From the NCBI RefSeq assembly GCF_949987535.1, contig NC_080078.1, positions 51,610,207 through 51,674,206 of the forward strand: DNA of 64,000 nucleotides, in the 5' to 3' direction. The stretch is from Balaenoptera acutorostrata. Its lineage: Eukaryota > Chordata > Mammalia > Artiodactyla > Balaenopteridae. A program made the translations under genes and the position numbers. Positions 1 through 44,415 of the stretch are shown here, piece after piece. The number at the start of each line of letters is the position of its first letter. Within the stretch, counting starts at the first letter, position 1. Below the pieces are notes generated by a model. The model was not told the origin of the DNA. It made no database searches and saw only the letters and a list, made by a program, of their open reading frames with translations.

Positions 1-185
1 CAGGTTCCCACTAGCTATCTATTTTATACATGGTAGTGTATATATGTCAATCCCAATCTCCCAATTCATCCCACTATCCCCTCCCCTCCCCATGTCCACA
101 CGTCCGTTCTTTATGTCTGAGTCTCTATTCCTGCCCTGCAAGTAGGTTCATCTGTACCATTTTTCTAGATTCCACACACATGCGT
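1..185 (-). mobile_element. L1 (LINE-1) 3'-end fragment, cut by window edge
   Basis: The sequence reads as the reverse complement of a cetartiodactyl L1 3' end: a gtag/tgtatatatgtcaatcccaa segment, a CT-rich stretch (ccctcccctcccc), then a 'tctagattccaca' segment typical of the region just after L1 ORF2. Homology stops near 185. The L1 3' terminus would lie to the left of the window, so its target-site duplication cannot be seen. Family assignment is from pattern memory, not a search. Confidence 0.7.
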
Positions 186-2379
186 TAGAGAAGTAAATTT
201 AAACTTCCTGGGTCTAAGCTTATAACCTTATTACTATTATCTGCGGAGTGGAGGTCCAGGGTGGAGACAGGGGGAGGAAATCAAGATATTTAAAAAACAT
301 GAAGTCTAGTATCTTTTGATAGAAGATTAGTCATATTATCATGTCTTCTCATAAAATTTACATTTTTAAGAAAGCTGAATGGCTTATTTCACTACTTATT
401 TTTTTAAAAAGGCTTTTTATAAGTAGCCTCCTTCACAAAAAATGGTGCTTATATCCCATTGGTTTTACTTCCCAGAGAAAGTTTACTGAGTTCATCAAAA
501 TCAGCACAGCACATTTACATGAGAGGAGAACTCCAATGAAAAAAAAAAAATGAAATCCACCGTGCTACTGACCTGGGTAATTACAGCCATGTAAACTGGA
601 AGATCAGAGATCTCAGCAAGCTGTGTTGTTAGAGCCTACATTGGGTCAATCTTTGGGCAGGGCGTTTTGTGAACGTTTTTCTGAACAAGAACAATTAAAT
701 TGCTAGGAATTTAATCTGTAATCATCTCCCACACATGAGTTTATTCGGTGATTCAATAATGGTTGCTGAGCAGCTATTAAAAAACAAAAACAAACCAAAA
801 AGCCACCGCACTAGATAGTTGGGGATCATCTTTGGATTAAGCAAAACTCTCAGAAAGACGTACACTTGGGACCATGTCATCTTCCTCCCTGGCCCCACCC
901 CCATACCACTTTCTCTGAGCAGTGCTTTGGTGTCAGGCCCTCAATTTTCAGGTGCTTCATTCTGAGAAACAGTCCAATTTTTCAGAGCTCCATAAATGCA
1001 AGACCCAAGCCCCCCTAGATATTCGTAATCATACACTTCCACCTATGGGGATATCTTTCATCACAAAATGCCAGGAAAAGCTTTGCTCCATCTGAGGGAC
1101 CAGCTTTTTGGCACTCTGAGATTAAAGTTAATCTTGTAGCTGACTCTGTTTTCTTGATCACTTTGGCTGTTGGCAAGCTCATCATCCAATTCTCAGCTCA
1201 ACTCAGGTAGTTGTGCTTGACCCACCTGTCTTCATTTATTATTTTTCCTTCCTGATCTTGGTCTCCTACCTTCAGCTCCATTTTCCTTGGTCCTGATATT
1301 TATTATCAGGTCTTGATACTATTATATATTTTACCTGAAATCTTTTTTTAAGACTAGGCTGTTGTATATATACTTGGATAAATAAGTGAGAGAAATTCCC
1401 ATTATGACTCTGAGCTCATGATGGGACCACCAAAATGTAGATTTGACTAACCAACACTTCCACCCAATGACACAGTGTTGCCACCATTCAGTGGAAAGAA
1501 CATCTGATAACTTGTGCTTAACGAATGTGTAGACTGTTTCGGTTTCAGTGTGGGTTAGACCTTAATGTGCAGACGAATTACCTAGGGATCTTGTGAAATT
1601 GCAGATGCTGATTCGGAAGGTCTGGGGCAGGGGCCTGAGAGTTCGACTTTCTCTCAAGCTCCCAGGTGAAGCCAATGCTGCTGGTCTCAGGCGGCTTTCA
1701 GAGTAGCAAGGGAGAGAGTATAGTCACGGGCCAGAGCTAAGATGACCAACTCTGTGACACAGTTGACTTATTTGCTGCAGCCATTATGTAAATATGGGTG
1801 TGATTGAGCCTAAAAAGTCAGTTCAGGAAAGCAGATGGGTCCACGCTGTTCTCACCCTTGCACACCAGTCTCTGCTGATCCCCAGTCAGTGGTATCAACA
1901 TCATATTTGTCTAAAACCAGCTCCTAGATTCTCAGGTAGAGACCTGAATTCCCACCCTACCTGTTTATTTTGTCGTTGCCTCCTAGAAATGAGGTTCCTA
2001 GGAAACCACCTAGTTCAATGTCCCATCCAGGATGGGGAATCCTCCTCTCTCCTGCTGCTGACAAGTGGTCCCAGCAGCCTCTGTCTAATTACCTTCAATA
2101 GTAGGGACTCACTACTTCCAAGGCAGCTTGTTACATTGCGGAATAGCTTTTATGGAAACAAAGTCTGTCATTCTGCTGAGTCAAAATCAACTTCCTTGTA
2201 ACCTCCACCCACTAAGCTGACTCTGCCATTTGCAGCAGCCCAAGTCTGCTCCCTCTGACTCAAGTCAGCCTTTCCAATATTGCAGACAGCTGCTATGCCT
2301 CCTATTCCCTCCTCTCCAACTAGACACACCCCCAAAGTCCTTCAATTGCTCTGCTTAAAGATCTGCATATTTTGACCTT
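186..2379. other. Upstream flank, no gene seen
   Basis: AT-rich intergenic sequence. Short open frames here (up to 135 codons at 1794-2201) have no recognisable domain, no homologue I know and no supporting splice structure. The only identifiable element is the MER20-like relic listed separately. A short A-run lies near 540-550. Confidence 0.6.
1553..1690 (+). mobile_element. MER20-like hAT DNA-transposon relic
   Basis: The order of motifs (gaattacctagggatcttgt, then cagatgctgattcgg, aggtctggggcaggggcc, then caagctcccaggtgaagcc and gctgctggtc) follows the MER20 non-autonomous hAT consensus as I remember it. The terminal inverted repeats are not preserved clearly. An old insertion, probably predating the placental radiation. 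Confidence 0.6.
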
Positions 2380-2384
2380 TCACC

Positions 2385-2945
2385 ACCTTTTGGGTATGAC
2401 CCAATTGGTCAATATACCACTTAAAATGGTTCCCAGCATATACCCAACATATTTGAAAGCAGGGTCTTGAAGAGATATTTGTAGACCCATGTTCATAGCA
2501 GCATCATTCACAATAGCCAAAATGACCGAAGTGTCCATCAGTGGATGAAGGGGTAAACAAAATGTAGCATACACATACAATGGGCCATTATTCAGCCTTA
2601 CAAGGAAGGAAATTCTGACACATGCTACAACATGGATGAACCTTGAGGACATTATGCTAAATAAAATAAGACAGTCACTAAAAGACAAATGCTGTATGAT
2701 TCCACTTACATGAAGTACCTAGAATAGTCAAATTTGTGGACAGAAAGTAGAGTGGTGATTGACAGGGGCTGGGGGAGGGGAGAAATGGGGAATTTTTTAA
2801 TGGGTACAGAATTTCAGTTTGAGAAGATGAAAATGTTCTAAAGATTGGTTTCACAACAATGTGAAGGTAATTAACACCTTTGAACTGTACACTTAAAAAT
2901 GTTTAAGATGGCAAATTTTAGGTTATGTGTATTTTACTGCAGTTT
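2385..2945 (+). mobile_element. Old L1 3' fragment (ORF2 end plus 3' UTR)
   Basis: Diagnostic L1 segments appear in order on the + strand: atacccaacatatttgaaagc, gttcatagcagcatcattca, aatagccaaaatg, gtgtccatcagtggatga, caacatggatgaaccttga, then the 3' UTR portion with ggggctgggggagggg and a terminal gtattttactgcagtttttaaaa. The ORF2 part is broken by many changes. It resembles the L1M class, older than the L1 copy at 49145-49845. Confidence 0.75.
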
Positions 2946-5006
2946 TTAAAAGATGGTGCCCAGAGCTGGTCAGAACCCTTCAGTCGTGTTAATGCTAGTG
3001 CAGAATATGCTGGGGCTATGATTTCTCCATGATCGCTAACCCCCTGCATTTCTAGTAATTCAGCCTCATACTGTGGCCCTACCCTTCTTAGTAGGCTGAT
3101 TATACAATTAGGCATGTCACAGGTGTGGTCTATTAAAATCCCCACCTCCTCTGCACATGAATTACTGCCAAATTATCCTAAAATAATGTTATTGGCTTCC
3201 CTAGCTTTTACCTGCCTTTGAAAAAAATTACCACTTCACTGGATGCATCTTTTGGAAACTAAACTTTCACCTTTACAATCATTTGAAGTTTTCTATGTCC
3301 TAGTTTTATTTCCAAAAGAAAAAATCATCTTTGATAGGTTCTGAAATCGTTTCTGAATGATGCTTATGAAAATCTGTGTATCAGTAACCTATGTTATGAT
3401 CAGTATCTAAGGATTTAGAAATTTATAGGTAGTCCTTGTGCCAGTATTTCTGTGCTCAAGCTAATGTTTCTTTAGCCATTGTTGACTGCTCTTGGCATAA
3501 AAACAATATGAAAAACAACAACTATTTACCTTCCAAATAAAAAAAAAGCTTAAGCAATGCAATTATCCACATTTTATGTCCTTAGTAACTTCTAATTTCG
3601 AGAAAGCCATCTGTAAAGAAATCACTGGCTTGAGAACAAAAATGTCAAACACAGACACAATCTTGTAATTTATTGAGAACCATTAACCCGAACATGAAAT
3701 ACTGGGATTAGAAGCCCTGTGGCTTTCGTGCTGTTCGCAGGTGTAATCACCTGTCTTTGACTCTCACACTTATGTATGTTTTGAAATTTTCTCAGATAAC
3801 TGGATATATTTAGCTCTCCTTTTCTTGAGTTTCAACAACTACTTTGAATTTTTTTTTTTTTTCTTTTTTTGATATCTGGAGGCAGATTTGGGTTTGCACA
3901 GGTTTGGAAAGCTGAGTGCAAACAAGATGAAATGTTGCTCAAGAATGAATTGTATTGTGGTACTTTCCAAATGCTATCTCCTTCTGGAAGTGTAATTTCC
4001 AGAGCCTTTTAGGAGATGAAAAGGTTTGTAAGAGTTCAGTTACACTTTCAAATTATAGAAAATTGTTAGTTTCATTTAGATCAGTCAACTATACAAATGG
4101 GCCAATTTGGTTTCAAAAATATGATCTCAGAATATCTGTGGGTCAAGTCATTCAGGTGTCATTCATAGAACAGAAAACTCACTACGTCATCACCACAAAA
4201 AGGAGGGTGGATGAATCATTTACAGTTGTTTGAGAATGCCAATTTAACAGGAATTTACACCCAAGATTTTTATTTGCAGAGAAGACTCTCCACTGTAAGA
4301 AAAGAGGACATTTTATAAGTACTCTTTTCTCCCCAGTAAATTATGAAACTATAAAACTATATAAAACTATGAAAGGTCATTTTAAAAATCTTTGGTTTTA
4401 ATTCAAGGAGTGAAATGAGGAAATTAGTCCCACAGTTCCTGGATTTTGCATCTTGGGTTTTTTGTGACTTTCTGTGATTGGCTTGTTAAAGGGGACGTGG
4501 ACATGTAACTCTATTTGTCCTGATAGATTTCCAGATAATAACTGTGAAATAGGGTTGGGGCAAGACAGGCAAAATTATAAACACCTGAGCTCAAGGCAAA
4601 ACCAGAACAATGTTTAAAACGAAGCTCATACAAAATTACTGTTGAAGATGCAAGAAATTCATAGTTCTAGTTTCCAAAGAAAATTAATTCAGATCTCTTT
4701 TGTATGTAAAATGAAGCTTTGAAAAAAAATGGTTGGAGCTACTCAATTCATACTTGGATGTATAAACCTGTGGCCTGGTTATGGTAGCTGTGGGAGCTAT
4801 AACTTTATCCTGAGTTTTTGATGTCTAATTTGTTGCCCATAGGTGGTTCTTTTTTTTTCTTTTTCATGACTTCTTGTGATGTGGAAGAATAAGAATAATC
4901 CACGGAGGTGGCTGTATATTCAGATGCTGAGCTTCTCTGGGGAGTTGGCTAGACAGAGTTTACATTTTCTCACATAGTAATATGGTAGAGAGCTTGTAGG
5001 ACACAG
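2946..5006. other. Upstream flank, no gene seen
   Basis: AT-rich sequence with small homopolymer runs (T-run near 3849-3861, A-run near 3540). One 92-codon open frame at 3955-4233 has no recognisable feature. I see no exon, RNA gene or promoter signature. Confidence 0.5.
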
Positions 5007-5110
5007 AAGTGTCCTTTGGATATATATACACTAATATGTATAAAATAGGTAACTAATAAGAACCTGCTGTATAACAAATAAATAAATAAGAAAAAAAAAG
5101 TGTCCTTTGG
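5007..5110 (+). mobile_element. Tiny retro-insertion derived from an L1 3' end, with perfect TSD
   Basis: An approximately 78-bp body (5020-5097) ends in an (ATAA)n-A(n) tail and is flanked by identical 13-bp direct repeats, aagtgtcctttgg, at 5007-5019 and 5098-5110. The body (gtataaaataggtaactaat, aagaacctgctgtat) aligns by eye with the L1 3' UTR portion seen near 49684-49730. That suggests a severely 5'-truncated L1 transcript that was polyadenylated early. The exact TSD shows insertion by target-primed reverse transcription. Confidence 0.75.
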
Positions 5111-5454
5111 TCCTGCTGGAAAGGGACAGAAAGCTATCACATCTGCTTTTCTGTGGAAGGAGGCTCGTGAACTTGCACTAACTTCATCCTCAAAGAAAAA
5201 GGAAGATATTGAAGGATATTTTACATGTCCCTTCTCTATATTTGGACCTTTCTCTCTTACTTATTGGAAAGAAGAAAGGAATTACGGAGAAAAGGTGTGG
5301 GGGAATGGAACTACCTTCCTTGGGTTCACTACTACAATCTAAACTGTCATCATCCCTTACAAGCATGCCCTCTACTTTATTAAGCCCATTATTTTGTGTT
5401 ATCCACTATATTATTGGCATCCTACACAACACCTGACACATCAATAACTATTTT

Positions 5455-6105
5455 CCTCAACATTTTATAGTGAAAAATTTTAAACATAGAGAAGTTTGAA
5501 AGAATTTTACATGAACACCAGTATGCCCACCACCTAGATCCTATCACTAACACTTTACTATTTTGCTTCTGCATATACCTATTGATCCAGCCATCCTTTA
5601 TCCATCCATCAGTCCCTCTAATTTTTTATGCATTTCCAAGTTGAAAATATCATTTCTCTTCCCTCTAAATACTTCAGCACTCATGTAACTACTAACTCGA
5701 GTATTACATTTTTTTCTCTTTTGAACATGCAATGAAATGCACCAATCTTAAGTGTGCTGTTTAATGAATTCTGACAAGTGCAGACACCTGTGTAGCCCAA
5801 AGCCTTATCAAGAGACAGAACCTTATCCCCCCCCAAGAAGAGGCCTGAAGCCCATCCCAGCTCTTCTCCACCCTCCCATCTCCCCAAGCAATCAGTCTTT
5901 CGATATTTTTTTGACCATAGATTAGTTTTGCCTGTTCTACAACTTCATAGAAATGGATTCAGAAAGGATGTAGTCTTTTGTGTCTGGCTTCTTTCACTCA
6001 GCATGATATTTTTGAGATCATCCATGTTGTTGCATGTCACATAGTTCTCAGTAAATATTGATTTGCTGATTTTTATCACAGATTTTATTAACTAGAGATT
6101 TAAGT
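5455..6105 (-). mobile_element. Old L1 fragment in reverse orientation
   Basis: On the + strand this reads as the complement of L1 ORF2/3' sequence: acaccagtatgcccaccacc, atccatccatcagt, gcaccaatcttaagtgtgc, gtctggcttctttcactcag, catgatatttttgagatcat, catccatgttgttgcatg. The last three are the standard complement of the conserved ORF2 C-terminal region. It is strongly diverged with no open frame, and is probably L1M class. Confidence 0.7.
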
Positions 6106-7394
6106 CAACTAAATGTATTTAAATACAGTTAGTATAGTTGAATGTCTTTTATTATGCCTTGGTTGGGGGGGGGCGTTCAGAACTGCTGTGTGTTGATGAT
6201 TCAGCAAAGGTAGGGCAAGTTTTGTAGAAAAAGAAAAATGAGACATCATCTTTCTAAAATTAAAGAAGAAAGATACCCAAAGATGCTTACGATTTGAACA
6301 CGTGAGACAGGCTAGACAGGAACTGGCCACCAGCCTCTGCCCTTCTTGCAGGTGTAAGTGTGATGGCTAAACGTAGCAGTTTTCACAGGAACATTTTTCT
6401 GGAATGGTCACTTACTATAGGCTACACCCAAAGGCAGGATGCAAAGTGGCCAAGGCGGAGTCTGTATATGTGAGTTTTTTCTGCAGTAGTTCCCCATTCT
6501 CCAGGGAGGGAGGCTGAGAACTGGCTGGGAGGAAGTAGAGGGTAGAGTGTCCACTTGATGTCTGTTGTGGGAAACGTGACTGGCTTTTTGGGGGAGTACC
6601 AACTAGTTGCAAGAGTCTCAACTGAAAATTTTCCAAAGAATCCCCTCTAGCCCACAACTGTCTTCTCCAAAAGTAGGTTCCCAAGCTCAGGAAGGGTGAG
6701 GGGCACCATGCTCTTTGGCATGAGAATTTCGTGTTTATTAGTGATTTGACATTTCGGTTAGGGTTAATCAGATAGTTTCCATCCCTCACAAATCTATGTT
6801 CTCTTATTATTCAAGGGGGCTAAACTCACCTGTGGCCTGGAGCTGACCTCGGCTTACATGCGCACCAGCTCCCTACCTGGAGGCATCTGCCATCTCAGGT
6901 AGCCCTCTCGAGTTAAGTCGGGTGGCTGGATCTAAACTCTTCAGCTAACCGCCTGGCTCCTTCCTGAGGGGTGTATGGGGAACAGGCCACAGGGGCACAG
7001 AATCAAAACAGGTTCAAATATGGGGAACTCCAAGGAGTGCACATTTGAAGACCTTACCAGCCCTTTGTGAATTTTTTTTTCCAGTACCAGCATTTTGCTT
7101 TTAAACCATTCCTTAGCACCCTAATTAGGGAAAATTTGGGGGTAGAGGTGAGAAGGGGCAGATAGGAGGTAGGGGAGATTGGTTTGTATGGAAACGTTGG
7201 TGAGAAAAGTCTAGATGGGATTACATATGCCAACTGGATGTCTTGCATTTAGTATAATTGGGAAGAGTGGGGACTGGGGTACATTAAAACACCCAGGTTG
7301 CTACTGCTTATGGTTCTGCTCTTGGATACGTCCTTTCCAAAATACGGACTAATTCTCTCATCAATGATCATCAAGATGGGACACATCACCATTA
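6106..7394. other. Upstream flank, no gene seen
   Basis: Non-repetitive sequence with no recognisable exon. A 124-codon antisense open frame (6415-6789) has no known domain and overlaps another frame of similar quality, which suggests chance. Confidence 0.5.
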
Positions 7395-7559
7395 AGAAGG
7401 TGCCTTTCTGGGAATTCCCTGGCAGCCCAGAGGTTAGGCCTCGGTGCTTTCACTGCGGTCGCTGGGGTTCAGTCACTGGTCGGGGAACTAAGATCCTGCA
7501 AGCCACGTGGAAAGGTCAATAAATAAATAAATAACAACAAAGAGAGAAGGTGTCTTTCT
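7395..7559 (+). mobile_element. Short CHR-type SINE (tRNA-derived) with TSD
   Basis: The body at 7410-7544 starts gggaattccctggcagccc, carries a tRNA-like B-box region (ggttcagtcactggtcgggg) and ends with an (AATA)n tail. Flanking duplications agaaggtgcctttct (7395-7409) and agaaggtgtctttct (7545-7559) match at 14 of 15 positions. CHR SINEs belong to the cetacean/hippo/ruminant lineage. The internal divergence suggests an older copy than the one at 51111. Confidence 0.85.
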
Positions 7560-9013
7560 TAGGCTGTTAAAATGCCAGAATTCCTAAACCATCCTTGGTG
7601 ACTTTGAACCAATGTCAAGAGGTCAGTTAGCTGCTTTCTTTTATTCCCTAGCGTGATGAGATCTAGTACTGAAAATATTGTCCATGTTGATCCACCCATT
7701 AAACGCAGTAAATAAATAACCACAAATTAGCCAGTTTTATTTTCTCATAACTCAGCATGTTGGAAAATATTTTCCTTTCACCCTTGCAGCCCATCATGCC
7801 CCACGGTTTCGGAGGGTTTGAGCCACGATCCGGCCCCTTTTCCTCAGGACGTACCCAATATAGGGGTCAAAATTTTGTCCACCTTTCAGGGGAAATCAGT
7901 CTTTTCCCTAAAGAGATCTTCTCCAACACAGCAGCAGGTCCTCCCGCAGAGGGGTTGGCAGAGGCGTCTGCCAGCCCGCAGGTTTCCTTCGACCTTGGTT
8001 GTGACCTAGAGTGTCGCTGTTAATTGCGAGGCTCGCCTCAAGGTAGAAAATAGCATCGGTTTCCACTGCCACCCCAGAGAAGCCAAGTTCTGCTGCCGGG
8101 CGACGGCGGTGAGACAGTCTTCCAGGCTAGTCTCCGGCCACCCAGAGCTGCTCGGAGGCCGCCTACAGGTGCAATCCCGGCACTGCGGCCTGGGCAGCGG
8201 GACGGGGAGGGTGCGAGCCCCAGCCCATCTGCATCTCTGCCTGCCTCTCGCAAAGCCTGCGCAGGACCCTCCCTCCCCGCCCCTCGTGCCAGCCGCCCTC
8301 TGCCCCCGGCTTCCCCTCCTCTGCCCCGGCGCGGTTTGGAAAGGAAGCTGGGAGCCCTCCGAGGCTCCGCAGACTCGGGTTTGGGAGAGGGTAGGGCGCG
8401 GCCGAGGCTTCCCCTCGAATCTGCGGCCAGCCTGGCTCCGGGAACGTTTTTCAAAGTTCCCAGCAGCGCCTGCCCAGGTCGCCTCCGCGGGGCGAGCAGA
8501 CGGCGGCCAGCGCGCCAGCCTCGCCGCCGCCGCCAGCCGCGCGCTCTGGGCGACTCTCTCGCTCGCTCGCGGGAAGCCGGCCCGGCTCCCGGCGGGCAGG
8601 CCCTCCTCCCGGGGCGAAAGCCGCAGCTGACGCAGGCGGCTCGGAAGGCGGAAGCTGCCCAGCTCCGACTGCTCAGGCAGCGCCGCGGGGCCTACACCTG
8701 GGGCCCCGACGGGCGGCCAGAGGCGCCCGGCCCGAGGTGCCCGAGGGGGCGGTCCGCGCGGGGGGCCCCGGGCGTCTAACTGGCTTAGCGCGTCCCAGAG
8801 CGACGGAGACCTCCCGTTCCTCCCCGCGCCCTACCCCCTACACCCTTCCCGCCTGGCCCAAAGCGCCCGAGGGCGGGGGTCTGCGCTGGGCCCCCCAGAC
8901 GTCTACGCGGCCCTGCGCGTCCCTGAGCCCCCTGCCCCTTCCAAGTTCCTCCCTGTACTCCCCCACCCCATCCAACGGGAGGGAAGGGGCGTGTCGAGGG
9001 TGGACACGCCCCT

Positions 9014-9040
9014 CATGAATATTAATAAGCGCGCATGCGC
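9014..9040. promoter_or_regulatory. AT-rich element next to an NRF1-type palindrome
   Basis: Inside the CpG island an isolated AT-rich stretch (tgaatattaataa, 9016-9028) sits directly before gcgcatgcgc (9031-9040), which matches the NRF1 palindromic consensus. It lies about 105 bp upstream of the expected distal transcription start. The site match is seen in the sequence; use by NRF1 or homeodomain/POU factors is inference. Confidence 0.45.
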
Positions 9041-9230
9041 CTGCCAGGCGCGCTGGGTAGAGGTGGCTAGCCCCGGCCGCGGCTCCCAGACGGGCTCTCT
9101 GAGTCCCTCTCCGAGAGCCGGGCGGGCACGCGTCATTGTGTTACCTGCGACCGGCCCGCGAGCTGGGTTCGGGTTGTTTTTTTTTTTCCTCCCCTCCCTC
9201 CCTCCTCTCTAAGCAGCTGATCTGAAAGGG

Positions 9231-9352
9231 AATAAAAGGCTGCGCATAATCATAATAATAAAAGAAGGGGAGCTCGAGAGAAGGAAAGAAAGCCGGGAGG
9301 TGGAAGAGGAGGGGGAGCGCCTCAAAGAAGCAATCAGAATAATAAAAGGAGG
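9231..9352 (+). repeat. Three ATAAAAG (TATA-like) elements in the 5' leader
   Basis: aataaaagg at 9231-9239, aataataaaagaagg at 9254-9268 and aataataaaaggagg at 9338-9352. The last two share 14 of 15 bases over an 84-bp spacing. They could act as TATA boxes for starts near 9265, 9290 and 9370, or could simply be leader sequence if transcription starts near 9145. Confidence 0.5.
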
Positions 9353-9431
9353 CCGGGCTCTTTGCCTTCTGGAACGGGCCGCTCTTGAAAGGGCTTTTGA
9401 AAAGTGGTGTTGTTTTCCAGTCGTGCATGCT

Positions 9432-9450
9432 CCAATCGGCGGAGTATATT
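9432..9450 (+). promoter_or_regulatory. JAG1: CCAAT box plus TATA-like box (proximal core promoter)
   Basis: A CCAAT motif at 9432-9436 is followed 8 bp later by gtatatta (TATATT at 9445-9450), then a GC-rich leader. A start from this TATA would fall near 9472-9482, about 100 nt before the JAG1 ATG, and would skip the upstream ATG at 9427. The CCAAT-to-TATA distance is shorter than usual, so functional use is uncertain. Confidence 0.5.
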
Positions 9451-9452
9451 AG

Positions 9453-42667
<33,215 letters not shown>

Positions 42668-43069
42668 CAGACGGCGGGCGGAGTCTGAGGGCGCCCGGGG
42701 TTCCTGAAGCTTCTCCAGCTGTCCTGTCATGTTCCGGTCCCAGGCTGTCCTTGACGTAGAATCCCTGTGTTAATTTAAGTTCTGACAAGCTGGCTTACAC
42801 TGGCAATGGTAGTTTCTGTGGTTGGCTGGGCAGCACTGCATCGCACAGCTATGCAAACACCAGGCCCCGGGGCCCTGGGGCCCCGCACCTGTCGGATCAG
42901 GCTCCCAGGAGAACACCCGGCCCCCCGAGGCCTCCAGCCTCCACTTCTGCCAGATGTCCCGATGGTGATGCAGTCTTAGGATCATAGTTTTTATTTATAT
43001 TTATTGACTCTTGAGTTGTTTTTGTATATTGGTTTTATGATGACGTCCAAGTAGTTCTGTATTTGAAAA

Positions 43070-43076
43070 GTGCCTT
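43070..43076 (+). promoter_or_regulatory. miR-124 seed match in 3' UTR
   Basis: gtgcctt is complementary to nucleotides 2-8 of miR-124. It lies about 400 nt after the stop codon in an AU-rich context. A 7-mer match alone has limited predictive value. Confidence 0.4.
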
Positions 43077-43502
43077 TGCAGCTCAGAACCACAGCAACTA
43101 TCACAAATGAGTTTATTATTTATTTTTTTTATTGTATTTTGTTGTTGTTGTTGGGGGAGGGGGACTTTGATGTCAGCAGTTGCTGGTAAAATGAAGAATT
43201 TAAAGAGGAAAAATGTGTCAAAAGTAGAATTTTGTATAGTTCTGTAAATAATTCTTTTTTATTAATCACTGTGTATATTTGATTTATTAACTTAATAATC
43301 AAGAGCCTTAAGACATCATTCCTTTTTATTTATATGTACGTGTTTAGAATTGAAGGTTTTTGATAGCGTTGTAAGCGTATGGCTTTATTTTTTTGACCTT
43401 ATTTTCTTATTACGTGTTGCCTATAAGCCAAAATTAAGGTGTTTGAAAATAGTTTATTTTAAGACAATAGGATGGCCTTCTGTGCCTGGAATACTGGTGG
43501 AG

Positions 43503-43528
43503 TTTTTTTTTTTTTTTTTTTTTTTTTT
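43503..43528 (+). repeat. Poly(T) run in the 3' UTR
   Basis: About 25 uninterrupted T residues followed by cgtacgacgtcag, in otherwise conserved 3' UTR. Its length is likely to vary and is prone to sequencing error. Confidence 0.8.
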
Positions 43529-43871
43529 CGTACGACGTCAGATGTTTAAAACCCCGACTGAGGCAGTTTGAGAGTTAGTCTAGAACAAGTTTTTTTGTTT
43601 TTTTGGGTTTTTTTTTTGCTTTAGACTTGAAAGAGACAGGCAGGTGATCTGCTACCGAGCAGTTTAAGGGAACAAGCTGAGCTATGACTAAACGTAGCCA
43701 AAACGTGAGTGGTTGAAGATCATTAAAGATATCAAATTAATTGTGTGAAGTTGGAAGCACACCAATCTTATCTTGTAAATTCTGATTTCTTTTCACCATT
43801 CGTAATGTAAGACTGAACCACTTGTAGATTTGATTTTTTGTTGTTATCTACTGCATTTAGGGAGTATTCTC

Positions 43872-43879
43872 ATAAGCTA
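43872..43879 (+). promoter_or_regulatory. miR-21 8-mer seed match in 3' UTR
   Basis: ataagcta is a full 8-mer match (seed nucleotides 2-8 plus the A opposite position 1) to miR-21. JAG1 has been reported as a miR-21 target, so this is a plausible functional site. Confidence 0.5.
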
Positions 43880-43937
43880 GTTGAATACTTGAACCGTAAA
43901 ATGTCCAGAAAGGTCACTGTTTAGATTTGCCAGAGTC

Positions 43938-43944
43938 CACTGCC
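43938..43944 (+). promoter_or_regulatory. miR-34/449 seed match in 3' UTR
   Basis: cactgcc is complementary to nucleotides 2-8 of miR-34a/449. It lies 59 nt downstream of the miR-21 match, slightly beyond the usual range for cooperative pairs. JAG1 is a known miR-34a target. Confidence 0.5.
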
Positions 43945-44108
43945 TGCCTTAAGTGAGGAAATCAAAATGCTATGACGAAATTTAAGATCAAAAAGACTTA
44001 CTAAAAACTGATTTCGTTGGTTCACCGTTAAGACCGTGAAGATCCTTTGTATTGTCCTGTTAGTGTTATATGAACATAAACATACATCTTTGATGTGTTG
44101 TTCCTGGC

Positions 44109-44114
44109 AATAAA
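44109..44114 (+). terminator. JAG1: Proximal poly(A) signal AATAAA
   Basis: ggcaataaatttt, followed within 40 bp by a T-rich stretch (aaatttttttgtac) that could serve as downstream element. Use would shorten the mRNA by about 300 nt while keeping the miR-21 and miR-34 matches. Confidence 0.5.
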
Positions 44115-44415
44115 TTTTGAAGTCATTATTTATTAAATTTTTTTGTACGAAAACACGGACCAGTGTGGCCTCTTCTGAGCTTACGTAGTTCTGCCTGGCT
44201 CTGCCTTGTGCCTTTGCCACCGCCCTGGGTCTGTCCTGGTGACTGGGGTGTGAGAAGTAGGCTGTGCTTGACAGGGGCCCCCATCAAGAACGGAAAGCCT
44301 TTTCAGCCATAACATTCTTGAAACCCCGAGGGGCTGCTGTGAAGCTGGAGCTGTGAGCCCCGTCTTGGGGGCCTAGATGCCCTTGTTATTCGACAGCAAG
44401 TGTGAATACTGCTTG

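Noticed and set aside
722..904. Small antisense frame starting MGVGPGRKM
   Set aside because: Only 60 codons, no homologue known to me and no promoter or splice context.
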